The notes: a model not told the origin generated them from the letters alone. A stretch of 47,713 bases of DNA from an uncultured Bacteroidales bacterium (GCA_946185205.1 CAMHIP010000005.1:1-47713), one strand, 5' to 3'; numbered from the stretch's first letter, positions 16,850 through 25,474 are shown. Numbers and translations: made by a program.

Positions 16850-18343
16850 CTACTCCGCCAGGTAGGCGGCGACGGACTGAAGCTGCGGCTCTGCGCGTGC
16901 GGAAAGGATTCGCACGCGCAGGCGCAGGACGTTTTGCTCCGGGAAGCGGAGGATGCGGCGGGCGCCGACGTTGGTGCCGCGGGCGACTTCCTGCCAGCCG
17001 TCCACCCAGATGTCCAGGGCGAAGGATTCGATGCGTTCGCCTTTCGAGAGGTCTTCGCGGAGCTCCAGGCGGTCGAAGCGGATGGCAAGCGGCAGGGTCA
17101 ATTCGTAGGAGCAGATGCCCCGGCTTGACCGGCGAATCTCCACGCGCGCCCCTACCAGCAAGTCATTGGAATAGGTCTCCCGGACGCGGCGGCCCACCTC
17201 TGCGAGGACGGCGCTGTCGCGCGGGGCGATGCGGCCGCTGCGGTCCGGCGGGACGTTGAGCAGCAGGATGCTGTTGCCGCCGACGGAGCGCTCCCAGATG
17301 TCGAAGACGTTGTCGGCGCTCCGGACGGCCTGTTCGTCCTCGTTGCGCCAGAACCAGCCGTCGCGGATGGAGACGTCCGTCTCGGCAGGCTGATAATGCA
17401 GCCAGCAGAGTTTCGGCTGCGCCAGAAGCCGCTCCCGGCTTCCCAGATCCGCGTCTGTCAGGTCGTCGAACATGTTCATCGAAGCGGGATCCTGCGCATA
17501 CGGGATGACATTCCATTCGGACTCCCGCGTCTCCCCCGCCTCGTTGCCGCACCAGCGCAGGTCTTCCTTGCCGAAGACCACGGCGTCGGGCGCCAGCGCG
17601 TGGATCAATTCCTTCCAGGCCAGGTAGTTGTATTGCTGGCCGCCCTTGCGCTTGGGATGCGCTCCGTCGAACCAGACTTCCGACACGGGGCCGTATTCGG
17701 TCAGCAGTTCGAAGAGTTGGTTCAGGAAGTATTCGTTGTAGTCATCGACATCGAACGTGAAGGTCCGCTTGTCGGCGAACGGCCGTCCGGGCACCTCGCG
17801 CGGGATGGTGCGCAGCGTGGCGGCGCTGCCGTTGCCGTACAGGCCTTCCGGCGACTCCATCTGGTAGAGGTCGGCCGGCGAGAGGTAGAAGCCGAATTCC
17901 AGGCCAAACTTGCGGCAGGAGGCCGCGAGCGCCTTCACCACATCCCCCTTGTAGGGGCTGGAGGCCACGCCGTGCGCCGTGTAGCGGCTCGGCCAGAGGA
18001 CGAAGCCGTCGTGGTGCTTGGCCGTGAGGATCACCCGTTTCATGCCGGCGTCCCGGAAGATCCGGCACCACTGGTCCGTGTCCGGCTCCCGCAGGTCGAA
18101 AACGGCCGGATCTTCGATGCCGCTCCCCCATTCCACGCCCGTGAAAGTATTGGGGCCGAAATGGACAAATGCGGCAAAACCGTTCTCCAGCGCGTGCCGC
18201 TGCTGCGGCGTCGGCACGACGCGGACGGCCTTGGCGATCACGGTCTCCGGCGCATCGTCCGGCTCCACCCGGACGGTCCGGGCGGTCTCCACCGTGCAGG
18301 CGACGGCCAGCAGCGCCGTCAGGATGAGGGAAATCTTGCGCAT
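16850..18343 (-). CDS. Alpha-L-fucosidase (GH29) lipoprotein
   Basis: Retaining alpha-L-fucosidase that removes fucose from glycans, likely at the outer membrane or in the periplasm. 497 residues from ATG 18343; lipobox LAVAC with C16. The GH29 barrel starts near 45; AKHHDGF (H110, H111), FGFYLSPAD and the nucleophile in SEVWFDGAHP (D226) are intact. A C-terminal beta domain (about 400-497) follows. The start at 18343 is chosen over the non-ATG codon at 18361. The substrate linkage cannot be read; GH29 members of this type often act on host glycans. Transcribed alone. Confidence 0.9.
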   Translation of the reverse strand: MRKISLILTALLAVACTVETARTVRVEPDDAPETVIAKAVRVVPTPQQRHALENGFAAFVHFGPNTFTGVEWGSGIEDPAVFDLREPDTDQWCRIFRDAGMKRVILTAKHHDGFVLWPSRYTAHGVASSPYKGDVVKALAASCRKFGLEFGFYLSPADLYQMESPEGLYGNGSAATLRTIPREVPGRPFADKRTFTFDVDDYNEYFLNQLFELLTEYGPVSEVWFDGAHPKRKGGQQYNYLAWKELIHALAPDAVVFGKEDLRWCGNEAGETRESEWNVIPYAQDPASMNMFDDLTDADLGSRERLLAQPKLCWLHYQPAETDVSIRDGWFWRNEDEQAVRSADNVFDIWERSVGGNSILLLNVPPDRSGRIAPRDSAVLAEVGRRVRETYSNDLLVGARVEIRRSSRGICSYELTLPLAIRFDRLELREDLSKGERIESFALDIWVDGWQEVARGTNVGARRILRFPEQNVLRLRVRILSARAEPQLQSVAAYLAE

Positions 18344-18349
18344 GACACA

Positions 18350-18379
18350 CAAAAATAGCAATAATTATTCTTACATTTG
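18350..18379. promoter_or_regulatory. Divergent -7 boxes, fucosidase and 18401 gene
   Basis: TATTTTTG on the minus strand (18350-18357), seven bases upstream of the fucosidase ATG, and TACATTTG on the plus strand (18372-18379), 21 bases upstream of ATG 18401. The two boxes face away from each other across 14 bases, so their RNA polymerase footprints overlap. Confidence 0.55.
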
Positions 18380-18400
18380 CACATCACAGACAATCTGATT

Positions 18401-18844
18401 ATGGCCTACGACATTTCCATCAAACTCCCCCAGGGCTGGGTCTCGGACCTGGACACCTACCTCGACGAATCCGGCGTCGAGATCACCCACCTCTCCTGCC
18501 ACCTTCCCAACGACCGCAAGCAGACCGACGAGGCGCTGATCGACGCCTATGTGGGCCCGATGCCGGAGGACACGACGGCGGCGGACCAGGCGCTCGCGAA
18601 CTATGCCGACACCGTGGGCTTCGACGACGATGACCCCGAGGATTTCGATCCCGTCATCGAGTGGCCCTTCAACGGCAAGAAGGCCTACGGCTTCGAGGCC
18701 ATCGCCGAGGACGACTCTCCCATGCGGATGATGTGCATCGAGCTCAAGAAGGGCATCCTCGTCATTCTGGTCGTCCTGGCCCAGGACGACGCCACGCTCG
18801 TGCAGGCCGTCGAGCTCGCCGAGCGCGGGCTGCGGCTGAAATAG
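18401..18844 (+). CDS. Uncharacterised acidic protein paired with WYL regulator
   Basis: 147 residues, no signal peptide, strongly acidic in the middle (GFDDDDPEDFDP). The C-terminal part alternates strands and a helix (PFNGKKAYGFEA, MRMMCIELKKGILVILVVLAQDDATLVQAVELAERGL), faintly like a PsbP/Mog1-type or immunity-protein fold, but I cannot assign it. ATG 18401 lies downstream of a TACATTTG box; the earlier TTG 18377 overlaps the box. The stop is one base before the ATG of the WYL gene, so the two are almost certainly co-translated. Confidence 0.75.
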   Translation: MAYDISIKLPQGWVSDLDTYLDESGVEITHLSCHLPNDRKQTDEALIDAYVGPMPEDTTAADQALANYADTVGFDDDDPEDFDPVIEWPFNGKKAYGFEAIAEDDSPMRMMCIELKKGILVILVVLAQDDATLVQAVELAERGLRLK

Positions 18845-18845
18845 G

Positions 18846-19751
18846 ATGGACCAGCCCAAGATCGAGCGCGTCCTGCGCCTGATGACCCTGATGTCGGGGA
18901 GCGTCGAATACACCATCGACGAGCTCGCCGACAAGTTGGATACGTCCTACCGCTCGATCTACCGCTATATCGACACGTTCAAACAATGCGGCTTCGCCGT
19001 GGAGAAGATCCACGGCAACGTCTATCGCCTGGCGAAGCTCTCCCCCAAGTATCCCGACCTGGACAAGCTGGTCTATTTCTCCGAGGAGGAGGCCTATCTG
19101 GTCAATCATCTGATCGACCGGCTGGATCCGACCAACACCCTCAAGGCGGGGTTGCAGCGCAAACTGGCGGCCATCTACAGCAGCACCAGCATCGCCGACT
19201 ACATCGACAAACGGTCCAACGCCGCCAATGTCGAAGCCCTCTCCCGCGCCGTCCGGGAGAAACGGGCCGTCCGGCTCCTGAAATATGAATCCGGGCACAG
19301 CGGCCAGATCCGCGACCGGCACGTGGAGCCTTTCGGCTTCACGACCAATTTCATCGACGTGTGGGCCTACGACCTGGAGGACGGCCGCTGCAAGATCTTC
19401 AAGATCAGCCGGATGGAAGAAGTGGAAGTGCTTGACGGAGAGGCGTGGGCGCACGAGCCGGAGCATGAGCGCCAGGGCATGGACGTCTTCCGGATGGCCG
19501 GGCGGGAGGAGTTCCGCGTGCGGCTGCGCCTGTCGATGAAAGCCAAGAACCTGCTGGTCGAAGAGTATCCCCTCGCCGAGCGGGACCTGACACAGGAGCC
19601 CGACGGCCGCTGGATCCTCGACACGGGCATCTGCGCCGTGGCGGGCGTCGGCCGCTTCGTCAGCGGCCTGGCGGGAGAGATCGAAATTCTCGACGGAGAA
19701 CTCCTCCGCACCTGGCTGCGGGACAACGCCCGGGCCCTGCTCGCGCTCTGA
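18846..19751 (+). CDS. HTH-WYL domain transcriptional regulator
   Basis: 301 residues. N-terminal winged HTH of the HTH_11/DeoR-like type (about 8-62: YTIDELADKLDTSYRSIYRYIDTFKQCGFAVEK), then a WYL domain (about 130-195: SRAVREKRAVRLLKYESG...RHVEPFGFTTNFIDVWAYDLEDGRCKIFKISRMEEVEVL) and a C-terminal WCX extension. WYL regulators bind ligands, often nucleotides or nucleic acid, and control DNA damage or defence genes, but here the only partner is the acidic protein just upstream. It may regulate its own operon. Confidence 0.88.
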   Translation: MDQPKIERVLRLMTLMSGSVEYTIDELADKLDTSYRSIYRYIDTFKQCGFAVEKIHGNVYRLAKLSPKYPDLDKLVYFSEEEAYLVNHLIDRLDPTNTLKAGLQRKLAAIYSSTSIADYIDKRSNAANVEALSRAVREKRAVRLLKYESGHSGQIRDRHVEPFGFTTNFIDVWAYDLEDGRCKIFKISRMEEVEVLDGEAWAHEPEHERQGMDVFRMAGREEFRVRLRLSMKAKNLLVEEYPLAERDLTQEPDGRWILDTGICAVAGVGRFVSGLAGEIEILDGELLRTWLRDNARALLAL

Positions 19752-19798
19752 CGGCAGGCTTCCGCCGGATTACGGCTCGTCCGTCACCACCGTCATAC

Positions 19799-19823
19799 CG
19801 GCTTCTTTCCAGCCGAATTTTTT
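19799..19823 (+). terminator. Likely terminator after WYL gene
   Basis: Stem CGGCT (19799-19803) / AGCCG (19811-19815) followed by AATTTTTTG. The surrounding GTCATACCGG resembles the palindromic repeat family, so this may be a decayed copy acting as a terminator. Confidence 0.5.
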
Positions 19824-19878
19824 GCAATCTGTCAACCTTTTTTAGAGAAGTACAAAAAAAACGGCAGCAAATCACCGA

Positions 19879-19913
19879 TTGACAAGAACTGTCAAAACGG
19901 AGGCGTACCTTTG
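19879..19913 (+). promoter_or_regulatory. Promoter with inverted repeat for 51-residue gene
   Basis: TACCTTTG (19906-19913) matches the -7 box, 40 bases before ATG 19954. Upstream lies an inverted repeat TTGACA-AGAAC-TGTCAA (19879-19895) covering the -33 region, a possible operator. The remainder of 19752-19953 holds A/T-rich sequence and no other gene. Confidence 0.55.
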
Positions 19914-19953
19914 CATCGTTGAAACAAAGGAAACCTTTTAAAATTCAAGCCGT

Positions 19954-20109
19954 ATGAGCAAGAATGAGAAAATATTGAACCTCCGCGCCGCCCTTGCGCA
20001 GCAGATCACCGACCGCACCCACAATGAGGAGACCGCCCGGCAGATCGCCGGCAATCTCTCTTCCGACTTCATGGAGCTCTTCGGGGAGCTGGACCTGATG
20101 CTGGCCTGA
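19954..20109 (+). CDS. Uncharacterised 51-residue protein
   Basis: Small gene, MSKNEKILNL ... ELFGELDLMLA, 51 residues plus TGA. It encodes a mostly helical, charged peptide without signal or membrane segment (AALAQQITDRTHNEETARQIAGNLSSDFMELFG). Support: it is preceded by a consensus -7 box and an inverted repeat, has host-like GC-rich third positions, starts with ATG and fills the space between the WYL unit and the convergent SH3 gene. No family recognised; it could be a small regulator or an antitoxin-like peptide, but no toxin partner is visible. Confidence 0.6.
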   Translation: MSKNEKILNLRAALAQQITDRTHNEETARQIAGNLSSDFMELFGELDLMLA

Positions 20110-20134
20110 ACAGGGGAAGCCGGGCCAAAAAAGA

Positions 20135-21217
20135 CTACGGACAGGTCGTATAAGGGTTGCCGCAGAGCCAACTGGTCTCAATCCAGCCGGTCCCGGCCTT
20201 GGCTTTGACTTTCGTCCATTCTCCGTCAGGACTCAGGTCCATCGGGCGGACGGCCGCTTCTTCGGTCTTGATGACCGCCACCACGGGAGCGTCGGCAGAG
20301 GGCTTCTGGTACAGCTTGAGCGACTGACCGCCGTAGTTGCGGGTCCGCATCTCCAGCACGGAATAATGGATCCAGGCCTCTCCTGCGATCTCGACGCCCC
20401 GGATCTCCTTGGCATGGATCTGCCACCAGCCGTTGGTCGGATGATGGAGGGTAAACTCGTAGGATTCGAACTCCGGCCAATCTTCGTATTCCTCTTCTTC
20501 CGGGGAAAGCTCCGGTTCGCCTCCCAGGCGGACGATGACCTTGCCGCTGGGCTTGTCCCGGACGTTGGTGATCCCGGACGGATCCGGATCATTGACATAG
20601 CAGTTGATGGAGACGGGAGCGGAACTCTGATAGACGAAAATGCCGTCCGCGAGCACGATATGGTCGGAGGGCAGATACTCGTTGAACACCTCGATGGATC
20701 CGCCGGTGCGGGGAATGATGAAATTGTCGGACATGCCGTAGTTCATCCCCTCCGGCTCGCGTGCCGGCTTCATCACGCCTTTCGCCGTGTCAACGCGCAG
20801 GAAATAGATCCGCGGCAGCGTGTCCTCGTCGAGGTTGATCATCTTGATCACGAACCATCCCTTGTCGCCCGGCAGGGGCCAGAAACGGGCCTCCGTCTCG
20901 GCGATCTCATCCGCCTCCAGTCGAAGCCGGACATAGTTGTTCTTCCCGTCGAGCGTGAATTCGGACACGGGGATATCGATGTTCTCCGAATCGCCGGTGA
21001 ACTGTGCCAGAAGCGCATGCATCATCGGGTTGGCGTCGTACTCGCGCGCGAACGACTTCACCATCTCGCCGAACAGGGGTCCGCGTCCGGCATTGTCGAA
21101 GGAATACTCCTTGCTTTTATCCCACTTCTCGGCGATGCCGAACACGCTCAGTTTCTGCTGGGCGAAAAGCGGCAGCATACAGATCAGGGACAGAGAGAGG
21201 ACCAGGATTCTTTTCAT
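20135..21217 (-). CDS. Secreted protein with SH3-like domains
   Basis: 360 residues with signal peptide (MKRILVLSLSLICMLPLFAQ) from ATG 21217; an in-frame ATG at 21241, directly after the stop of the upstream gene, is an alternative. The C-terminal half shows two bacterial SH3-like segments: NVRDKPSGKVIVRL near 220-240 and LKLYQKPSADAPVVAVIKTEE ... EWTKVKAKAGTGWIETSWLCG at about 300-355. The N-terminal half is not recognised. Probably periplasmic or surface-bound and involved in cell-wall or protein binding. It is the last gene of the unit CPBP - fRMsr - DUF2207 - this gene. Confidence 0.75.
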   Translation of the reverse strand: MKRILVLSLSLICMLPLFAQQKLSVFGIAEKWDKSKEYSFDNAGRGPLFGEMVKSFAREYDANPMMHALLAQFTGDSENIDIPVSEFTLDGKNNYVRLRLEADEIAETEARFWPLPGDKGWFVIKMINLDEDTLPRIYFLRVDTAKGVMKPAREPEGMNYGMSDNFIIPRTGGSIEVFNEYLPSDHIVLADGIFVYQSSAPVSINCYVNDPDPSGITNVRDKPSGKVIVRLGGEPELSPEEEEYEDWPEFESYEFTLHHPTNGWWQIHAKEIRGVEIAGEAWIHYSVLEMRTRNYGGQSLKLYQKPSADAPVVAVIKTEEAAVRPMDLSPDGEWTKVKAKAGTGWIETSWLCGNPYTTCP

Positions 21218-21241
21218 ATCAACGTGTGTTAAAAAATACAT

Positions 21242-22981
21242 TTACCGGCTTCCGCCGCCATGTCCGCCGCCGCTGTGCCCGCCGCCTCCGCGGTGGGAGG
21301 AGTGACCGCCTCCGCCGGAATAGCGCCTGTGCGCGGTGGAAGAGGAGTAGGAAGAGCTGCTCGCCACCGCACTCACGGCCGATTGCCTGGACTTGGCAGC
21401 ATCATAGAACGAGGAGGAAACGGCATTCACGCTGCGCAGGAAGCTATAACCGGAGGAGCTCAGGTGGCTCTGGGCCAGGTATGCGGCGTACTGGTCCGGA
21501 TAGAGTTTCTGGAAACCCCGGGATACCTTGTCCGCAATGCCGAACAGCTGGGCAAAGACCAGATAGTCCTCCCAAAGCGCCACTTCCGGGACCTTCCGCT
21601 GGTCGGAGATCGTGAAATCCTGCAGGAAATTCCGGAAGCGCGGCAGTTCGCACCGTGTCTCGTGGGGCATGTCCTGCCAGATCTTGCGTCCGTTGGAATA
21701 GGCATCCAATGGCCATTTGGTCACCTTCCAATAATTGCTTTCCGACCATTTCCGGAATTCAAACTCTTCCAGGATGCCGTTCTTTCCGGCCGCCTCGCAG
21801 GCTGCGTGATAGACTTCCTTCTCCAGGGGATCGGCCGTATCCGGCTGGCGCTGCCCGGCCATGCGCAGGCTCCAGCGGTCTTCATGGGCGGGATCCTTCT
21901 CCGGAACAGCCAGCCCTTGCTGCACCCAGCGCAGGAAATAGGCGCCGATCAGTCTGGGGAACAGGCTGCTCTGGGTCTCGAGCCGGTCTCCGTAGTCGAG
22001 CAGGGCAAAGGCTGCATCCAGCCGCCCTCCGAGCGGTATGTCCCGGAACCATCCCGTGATGCGCTTCCTGCCGAAGCAGTCCTTCTTGTAGCGGATACCG
22101 GTCACGCGACGGAAGTACTTGTTCAACAGGAGGTACAGGATAGTCAGCCCGATCGGGATGACAAACAGGAACAGGCACAGATACAAGATGAACCGGGCCA
22201 CTTTGTCCAGATCGATGTCACCTTCGTAGGCATCCATGTAGTCGCTCCCGGCGAACGCGTCTTCCTGCAACTGCGCAAAGGTCCGTGTGTCCGTCGTGAA
22301 AGGATTGAAAAGCTCCTTGTCGAAACGCATCAGCACGGTGAGGTTGTCGTCATACTGCAACGGCTCCGTCGATTCGATGATCACCACGCCGTTCTCCACG
22401 CGGGTGTCCGCTTCGCAGCCGAAGACCCAGACGCCCATGTTGCCGCCGTCTCCCGCCTGCCAGACGGCAGTGGAATCCACTTCATTGTGGATGACCAGGC
22501 GCACGGAGTCCGGACTGTCGGTCCATTCGTCATTGAGGAAACGCCAGTTGAAGGCATTGTTTTCTCCATCCGCGGACCGCTGCACGAGGTTGTCGATGAC
22601 ATAGAGGATGTTATAGACATGATCGCCGTATTCCCCCTGCCCCCAGCAGAGTTCCACGCCGTCGTACTTCTCGACGATGCCGCAGCGGTGCGTTTTCTGG
22701 GCAAGCGTGCGGTCAGAGTTCCAGTTCCGGCCGTCGCTTTCAAACTCGATGTCGTTCTCGTAAACGCTCAGGTCGCGGATATTGCGCTGGCCCAGGTTCC
22801 CGATCGGAATATACCATTCCGTGCCTTGCGTGATGTTGACATCCCAGGTCTGCATGACAACGGCATTTCCGTTCTTGACCAGCCATACCTCCGTTTCGAT
22901 GCGACGGATGTCCGTGGCGCGGGACATGGTCGGGAAAAGGAAGAGGACAGCCAGCAAGGGATAGAGGAGACGCTTCTTCAT
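21242..22981 (-). CDS. DUF2207 (YciQ-like) membrane protein
   Basis: 579 residues: signal peptide (about 1-23), an extracytoplasmic beta-rich DUF2207 domain (about 25-235, RRIETEVWLVKNGNAVVMQTWDV), a membrane helix (about 263-287, VARFILYLCLFLFVIPIGLTI), a cytoplasmic helical region, and a tail made of Gly, Ser and His (GGGGHSSHRGGGGHSGGGHGGG). A Gly-rich tail is typical of DUF2207 proteins; function unknown. ATG 22981 is preferred over the TTG at 22996. Its stop abuts the first ATG of the SH3 protein, and it follows the fRMsr gene by 26 bases. Confidence 0.8.
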   Translation of the reverse strand: MKKRLLYPLLAVLFLFPTMSRATDIRRIETEVWLVKNGNAVVMQTWDVNITQGTEWYIPIGNLGQRNIRDLSVYENDIEFESDGRNWNSDRTLAQKTHRCGIVEKYDGVELCWGQGEYGDHVYNILYVIDNLVQRSADGENNAFNWRFLNDEWTDSPDSVRLVIHNEVDSTAVWQAGDGGNMGVWVFGCEADTRVENGVVIIESTEPLQYDDNLTVLMRFDKELFNPFTTDTRTFAQLQEDAFAGSDYMDAYEGDIDLDKVARFILYLCLFLFVIPIGLTILYLLLNKYFRRVTGIRYKKDCFGRKRITGWFRDIPLGGRLDAAFALLDYGDRLETQSSLFPRLIGAYFLRWVQQGLAVPEKDPAHEDRWSLRMAGQRQPDTADPLEKEVYHAACEAAGKNGILEEFEFRKWSESNYWKVTKWPLDAYSNGRKIWQDMPHETRCELPRFRNFLQDFTISDQRKVPEVALWEDYLVFAQLFGIADKVSRGFQKLYPDQYAAYLAQSHLSSSGYSFLRSVNAVSSSFYDAAKSRQSAVSAVASSSSYSSSTAHRRYSGGGGHSSHRGGGGHSGGGHGGGSR

Positions 22982-23007
22982 CTTTATGAAAAACAAGGGT
23001 TTATGTC

Positions 23008-23460
23008 CTAGAACAATCCGGCCAGGGACGCTGCGGCGGCTTCCAGTCCCGCAGCATCTTCTTCGTCGAACGTGGCGAGTTCACGGCTGTCGATGTCCAG
23101 CACGGCGCGCACTTCCCCGTCCCGCAGGATAGGAACGACAATTTCGCTGCGTGAGGCGCTGCTGCAGGCGATGTGTCCCGGGAATTCGTCCACATCCGGC
23201 ACGACGACGGTTGCAGCCCGCTGCCAGGCGGTGCCGCACACGCCCTTGCCGAAAGGGATGCGGGTACAGGCGACCGGCCCCTGGAAGGGGCCCAGGACCA
23301 GTTCCCGGCCGCGGACGAGATAGAAGCCCGTCCACCAGAAACCGAAGGTCTCATGGATGAGCGCAGCTGCGTTGGAGAGGTCGGCCACCAGGTCGGACTC
23401 CCCTTCCAGCAGGCCCCCGAGCTGCTTCAGCAGCAGGGCGTATCGCTCGCTCTTGTTCAT
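23008..23460 (-). CDS. msrC: Free methionine-(R)-sulfoxide reductase (GAF domain)
   Basis: Reduces free Met-(R)-sulfoxide, part of oxidative-damage repair; cytoplasmic. The 150-residue protein is a single GAF domain. Its three cysteines C65, C75 and C99 (VACTRIPFGKGVCGTAW and HIACSSASRSEIVVP) have the same 10/24 spacing as the catalytic cysteines of E. coli YebR (84, 94, 118 by memory), so activity is likely. It overlaps the CPBP gene by four bases (ATGA), implying coupled translation. Confidence 0.92.
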   Translation of the reverse strand: MNKSERYALLLKQLGGLLEGESDLVADLSNAAALIHETFGFWWTGFYLVRGRELVLGPFQGPVACTRIPFGKGVCGTAWQRAATVVVPDVDEFPGHIACSSASRSEIVVPILRDGEVRAVLDIDSRELATFDEEDAAGLEAAAASLAGLF

Positions 23461-24284
23461 CGGTCGTCGCGTTTGCATTTGCACAGCAGGACGACGGTCA
23501 GCAGCAGGCCCACCACCACGGCCGGCACGGAGGCCTCGGCGCCGAAGCGTCCGCCCGTGATCCAGTCGGGACCGGAGATGATGGCGGAGAAGATCTTGTC
23601 CGTCACGGGATTGCCCGAAACGGCAAAGCCCAGCACGTTGCCCTGCACGAAATTCCACGCCCAGTGGATGCCGATCGGCAGCCAGAGCGTCCCGGACCAC
23701 TTGTAGGCGGCGCCGAGCAGCAGGCCGGCCTCGACGGCGATGGCGAAGGCGCTCCAGAGCGTCGCACCCGGATTGGGCAGGTGGATGGCCCCGAACAGCA
23801 GCGCGGACACGATCAGCGCCGCGGTGGTGTTCCACCGGTCGTCGATCAGGCGGAACAGCACACCCCGGAAGACGATCTCCTCAAAGACCGCCACCAGGAA
23901 GAAATGCGCGAACCAGAACAGGAGCGGCACCGGGTCGAAATGCGCCTCCGTAATGCTGTAACTGCCGGCAAGCGCCATCAGTCCCGTGACAATGCCGAAA
24001 AAGAGCACGCCCAGCAGCAGGCCCAGGCCGGTGTCTCCGCACGCCCGCTTGAGCGCCAGCTCCGTGACAGGACGCCGCTCCGTGAGGTTGGCCCAGATGG
24101 CATAGAACAACAAGCCCAGCAAGCCGGACAGCAGGCAGAGGCCCATCCGGATCCAGATGTTCTTGGGCAGGAACACGATTGTCTGTCCGACCCCATACAG
24201 AATCAGGAAGATAATCAGCCCGAGCAGCAGGCAGACAATCCATTTCCAAAGCGGCATACGCGCCGCGGACGTATATTTGCGCAT
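23457..24284 (-). CDS. CPBP (Abi) family intramembrane metalloprotease
   Basis: 275-residue polytopic membrane protein with the CPBP/Rce1-like motifs: EEIVFRG (E135, E136, R140), FGAIHL (H168) and HWAWNF (H207, N211). These glutamates and histidines form the metal site of the family, which includes CAAX prenyl proteases and bacteriocin-immunity proteins. About seven to eight membrane segments. Start ATG 24284, behind a strong promoter. Partner and substrate are unknown; it leads an operon with fRMsr, DUF2207 and an SH3 protein. Confidence 0.9.
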   Translation of the reverse strand: MRKYTSAARMPLWKWIVCLLLGLIIFLILYGVGQTIVFLPKNIWIRMGLCLLSGLLGLLFYAIWANLTERRPVTELALKRACGDTGLGLLLGVLFFGIVTGLMALAGSYSITEAHFDPVPLLFWFAHFFLVAVFEEIVFRGVLFRLIDDRWNTTAALIVSALLFGAIHLPNPGATLWSAFAIAVEAGLLLGAAYKWSGTLWLPIGIHWAWNFVQGNVLGFAVSGNPVTDKIFSAIISGPDWITGGRFGAEASVPAVVVGLLLTVVLLCKCKRDDR

Positions 24285-24305
24285 GACGAATCTATTTGAC
24301 TTCTG

Positions 24306-24337
24306 CAAATATACAATGAAAAGCTGTTAAAGACAAA
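24306..24337 (-). promoter_or_regulatory. Consensus promoter for CPBP operon
   Basis: On the minus strand TTTG (24337-24334), 20 bases, then TATATTTG (24313-24306), a full match to the Bacteroidetes housekeeping promoter, 21 bases upstream of ATG 24284. It begins right after the stop of the SDR gene, so the downstream four genes have their own start. Confidence 0.8.
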
Positions 24338-25360
24338 CTACCGCAGCGCGGCCTTCGCCTGTTCCATCGCGGCGATCACCCGGTCGCACCAGGCGTCGAA
24401 CTCCGGATCGGGCGTCTGCAGCTCCGGATGCGAGAGGATGTTTTCGATGGTCTTCCGGACACCCTGGTCGAAACGGGTCGTGCAGCAGAAGCCGGGCACG
24501 ATGCGCTTGAGCTTGCGGTTGTCGAAGAAGACGGTCCAGGCCTTGTCCCCGAGCAGCTCGCCTTCGAAATCATAGGGTCCGACGGCATCCAGGAAGTCGG
24601 AAGGCACGTAGTACGGCTTCAGTTCCACCCCGAGCGCATCGGCGATGATCCCGTAGATCTGCCGCCAGGTCAGGGTCTCGTCGGAGGTGATCTGGAAGGC
24701 GTTGCCGATGGCATGGGCGTTGCCCATCAGGCCGCAGAAGCCCTTGGCGAAATCGGTATTGTGCGTGAGCGTCCACTGGGACGTGCCGTCGCCGTGCAGG
24801 ATCACGGGCTTGCCGTCCAGCATCCGCTTGAGGACCGACCAGGAACCGTTCGGGCCGTGTACGGCCAGGGGAACCTTGCGGTCGTCGTAGGTATGGCTGG
24901 GCCGGATGACCGTGACCGGGAAGCCCTCGGTGCGGAATTTCTCCATCAGGAAGTCCTCGCAGGCGATTTTGTCGCGAGAGTACTGCCAGTGCGGATTCGC
25001 CAGCGGCGTGCTCTCGGTGATGAAGGGATTGACGGGCGGCTTCTGGTAGGCGGAAGCGGAGCTGATGTACATATACTGTTTCGTCCGCCCCCGGAACAGG
25101 CGCCAGTCGCGCTCGACCTGGGCCGGCACGAAGCCGATGAAGTCGCAGACGCAGTCCCAATGCAGTCCTTCCAGCTTGCGGGCCGTGTCCGCCTCGTCCG
25201 TGATGTCGCACTGGATCACGCGGACCCCTTCCGGGACGGCCTCGGCGCGGTTGCCGCGGTTGAGCAGATACAGTTCCCATTCTCCTCCCGCGGCCACCCG
25301 GGCCGTGATGGCGGTGCTGATGGTGCCGGTGCCGCCGATAAAAAGAGCTTTCTTTTTCAT
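24338..25360 (-). CDS. NAD-dependent epimerase/dehydratase (extended SDR)
   Basis: 340-residue extended short-chain dehydrogenase. Rossmann glycine motif GGTGTI (9-13) and catalytic Y127-x3-K131 (YSRDK); SSASAY at about 100-105 supplies the serine. Typical for nucleotide-sugar or other epimerases; the substrate is not readable, and members of this NAD-epimerase subgroup include plastid-type mRNA-binding proteins. ATG 25360 (MKKKALFIGGTG) is chosen over the upstream 25438. The region upstream has a short open segment ending in EDMEAIYKLAR (see findings). Confidence 0.88.
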   Translation of the reverse strand: MKKKALFIGGTGTISTAITARVAAGGEWELYLLNRGNRAEAVPEGVRVIQCDITDEADTARKLEGLHWDCVCDFIGFVPAQVERDWRLFRGRTKQYMYISSASAYQKPPVNPFITESTPLANPHWQYSRDKIACEDFLMEKFRTEGFPVTVIRPSHTYDDRKVPLAVHGPNGSWSVLKRMLDGKPVILHGDGTSQWTLTHNTDFAKGFCGLMGNAHAIGNAFQITSDETLTWRQIYGIIADALGVELKPYYVPSDFLDAVGPYDFEGELLGDKAWTVFFDNRKLKRIVPGFCCTTRFDQGVRKTIENILSHPELQTPDPEFDAWCDRVIAAMEQAKAALR

Positions 25361-25474
25361 ATGCGCTATCGTGCCAGTTTGTAGATGGCTTCCATGTCTT
25401 CGCGGTGCAGGACCTTGTGGCCGCTTATTTTCCTGCAAATTAGCAATCTTTTTTCATATTCCGAGCGATTTGCC

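Noticed and set aside
21260..23011. 583-codon plus-strand frame
   Set aside because: Antisense to the DUF2207 gene, which has a signal peptide, membrane helix and family tail.
23457..24284. Phage-abortive (Abi) defence gene
   Set aside because: CPBP proteins carry the Abi name, but neighbours are metabolic and envelope genes with no defence island.
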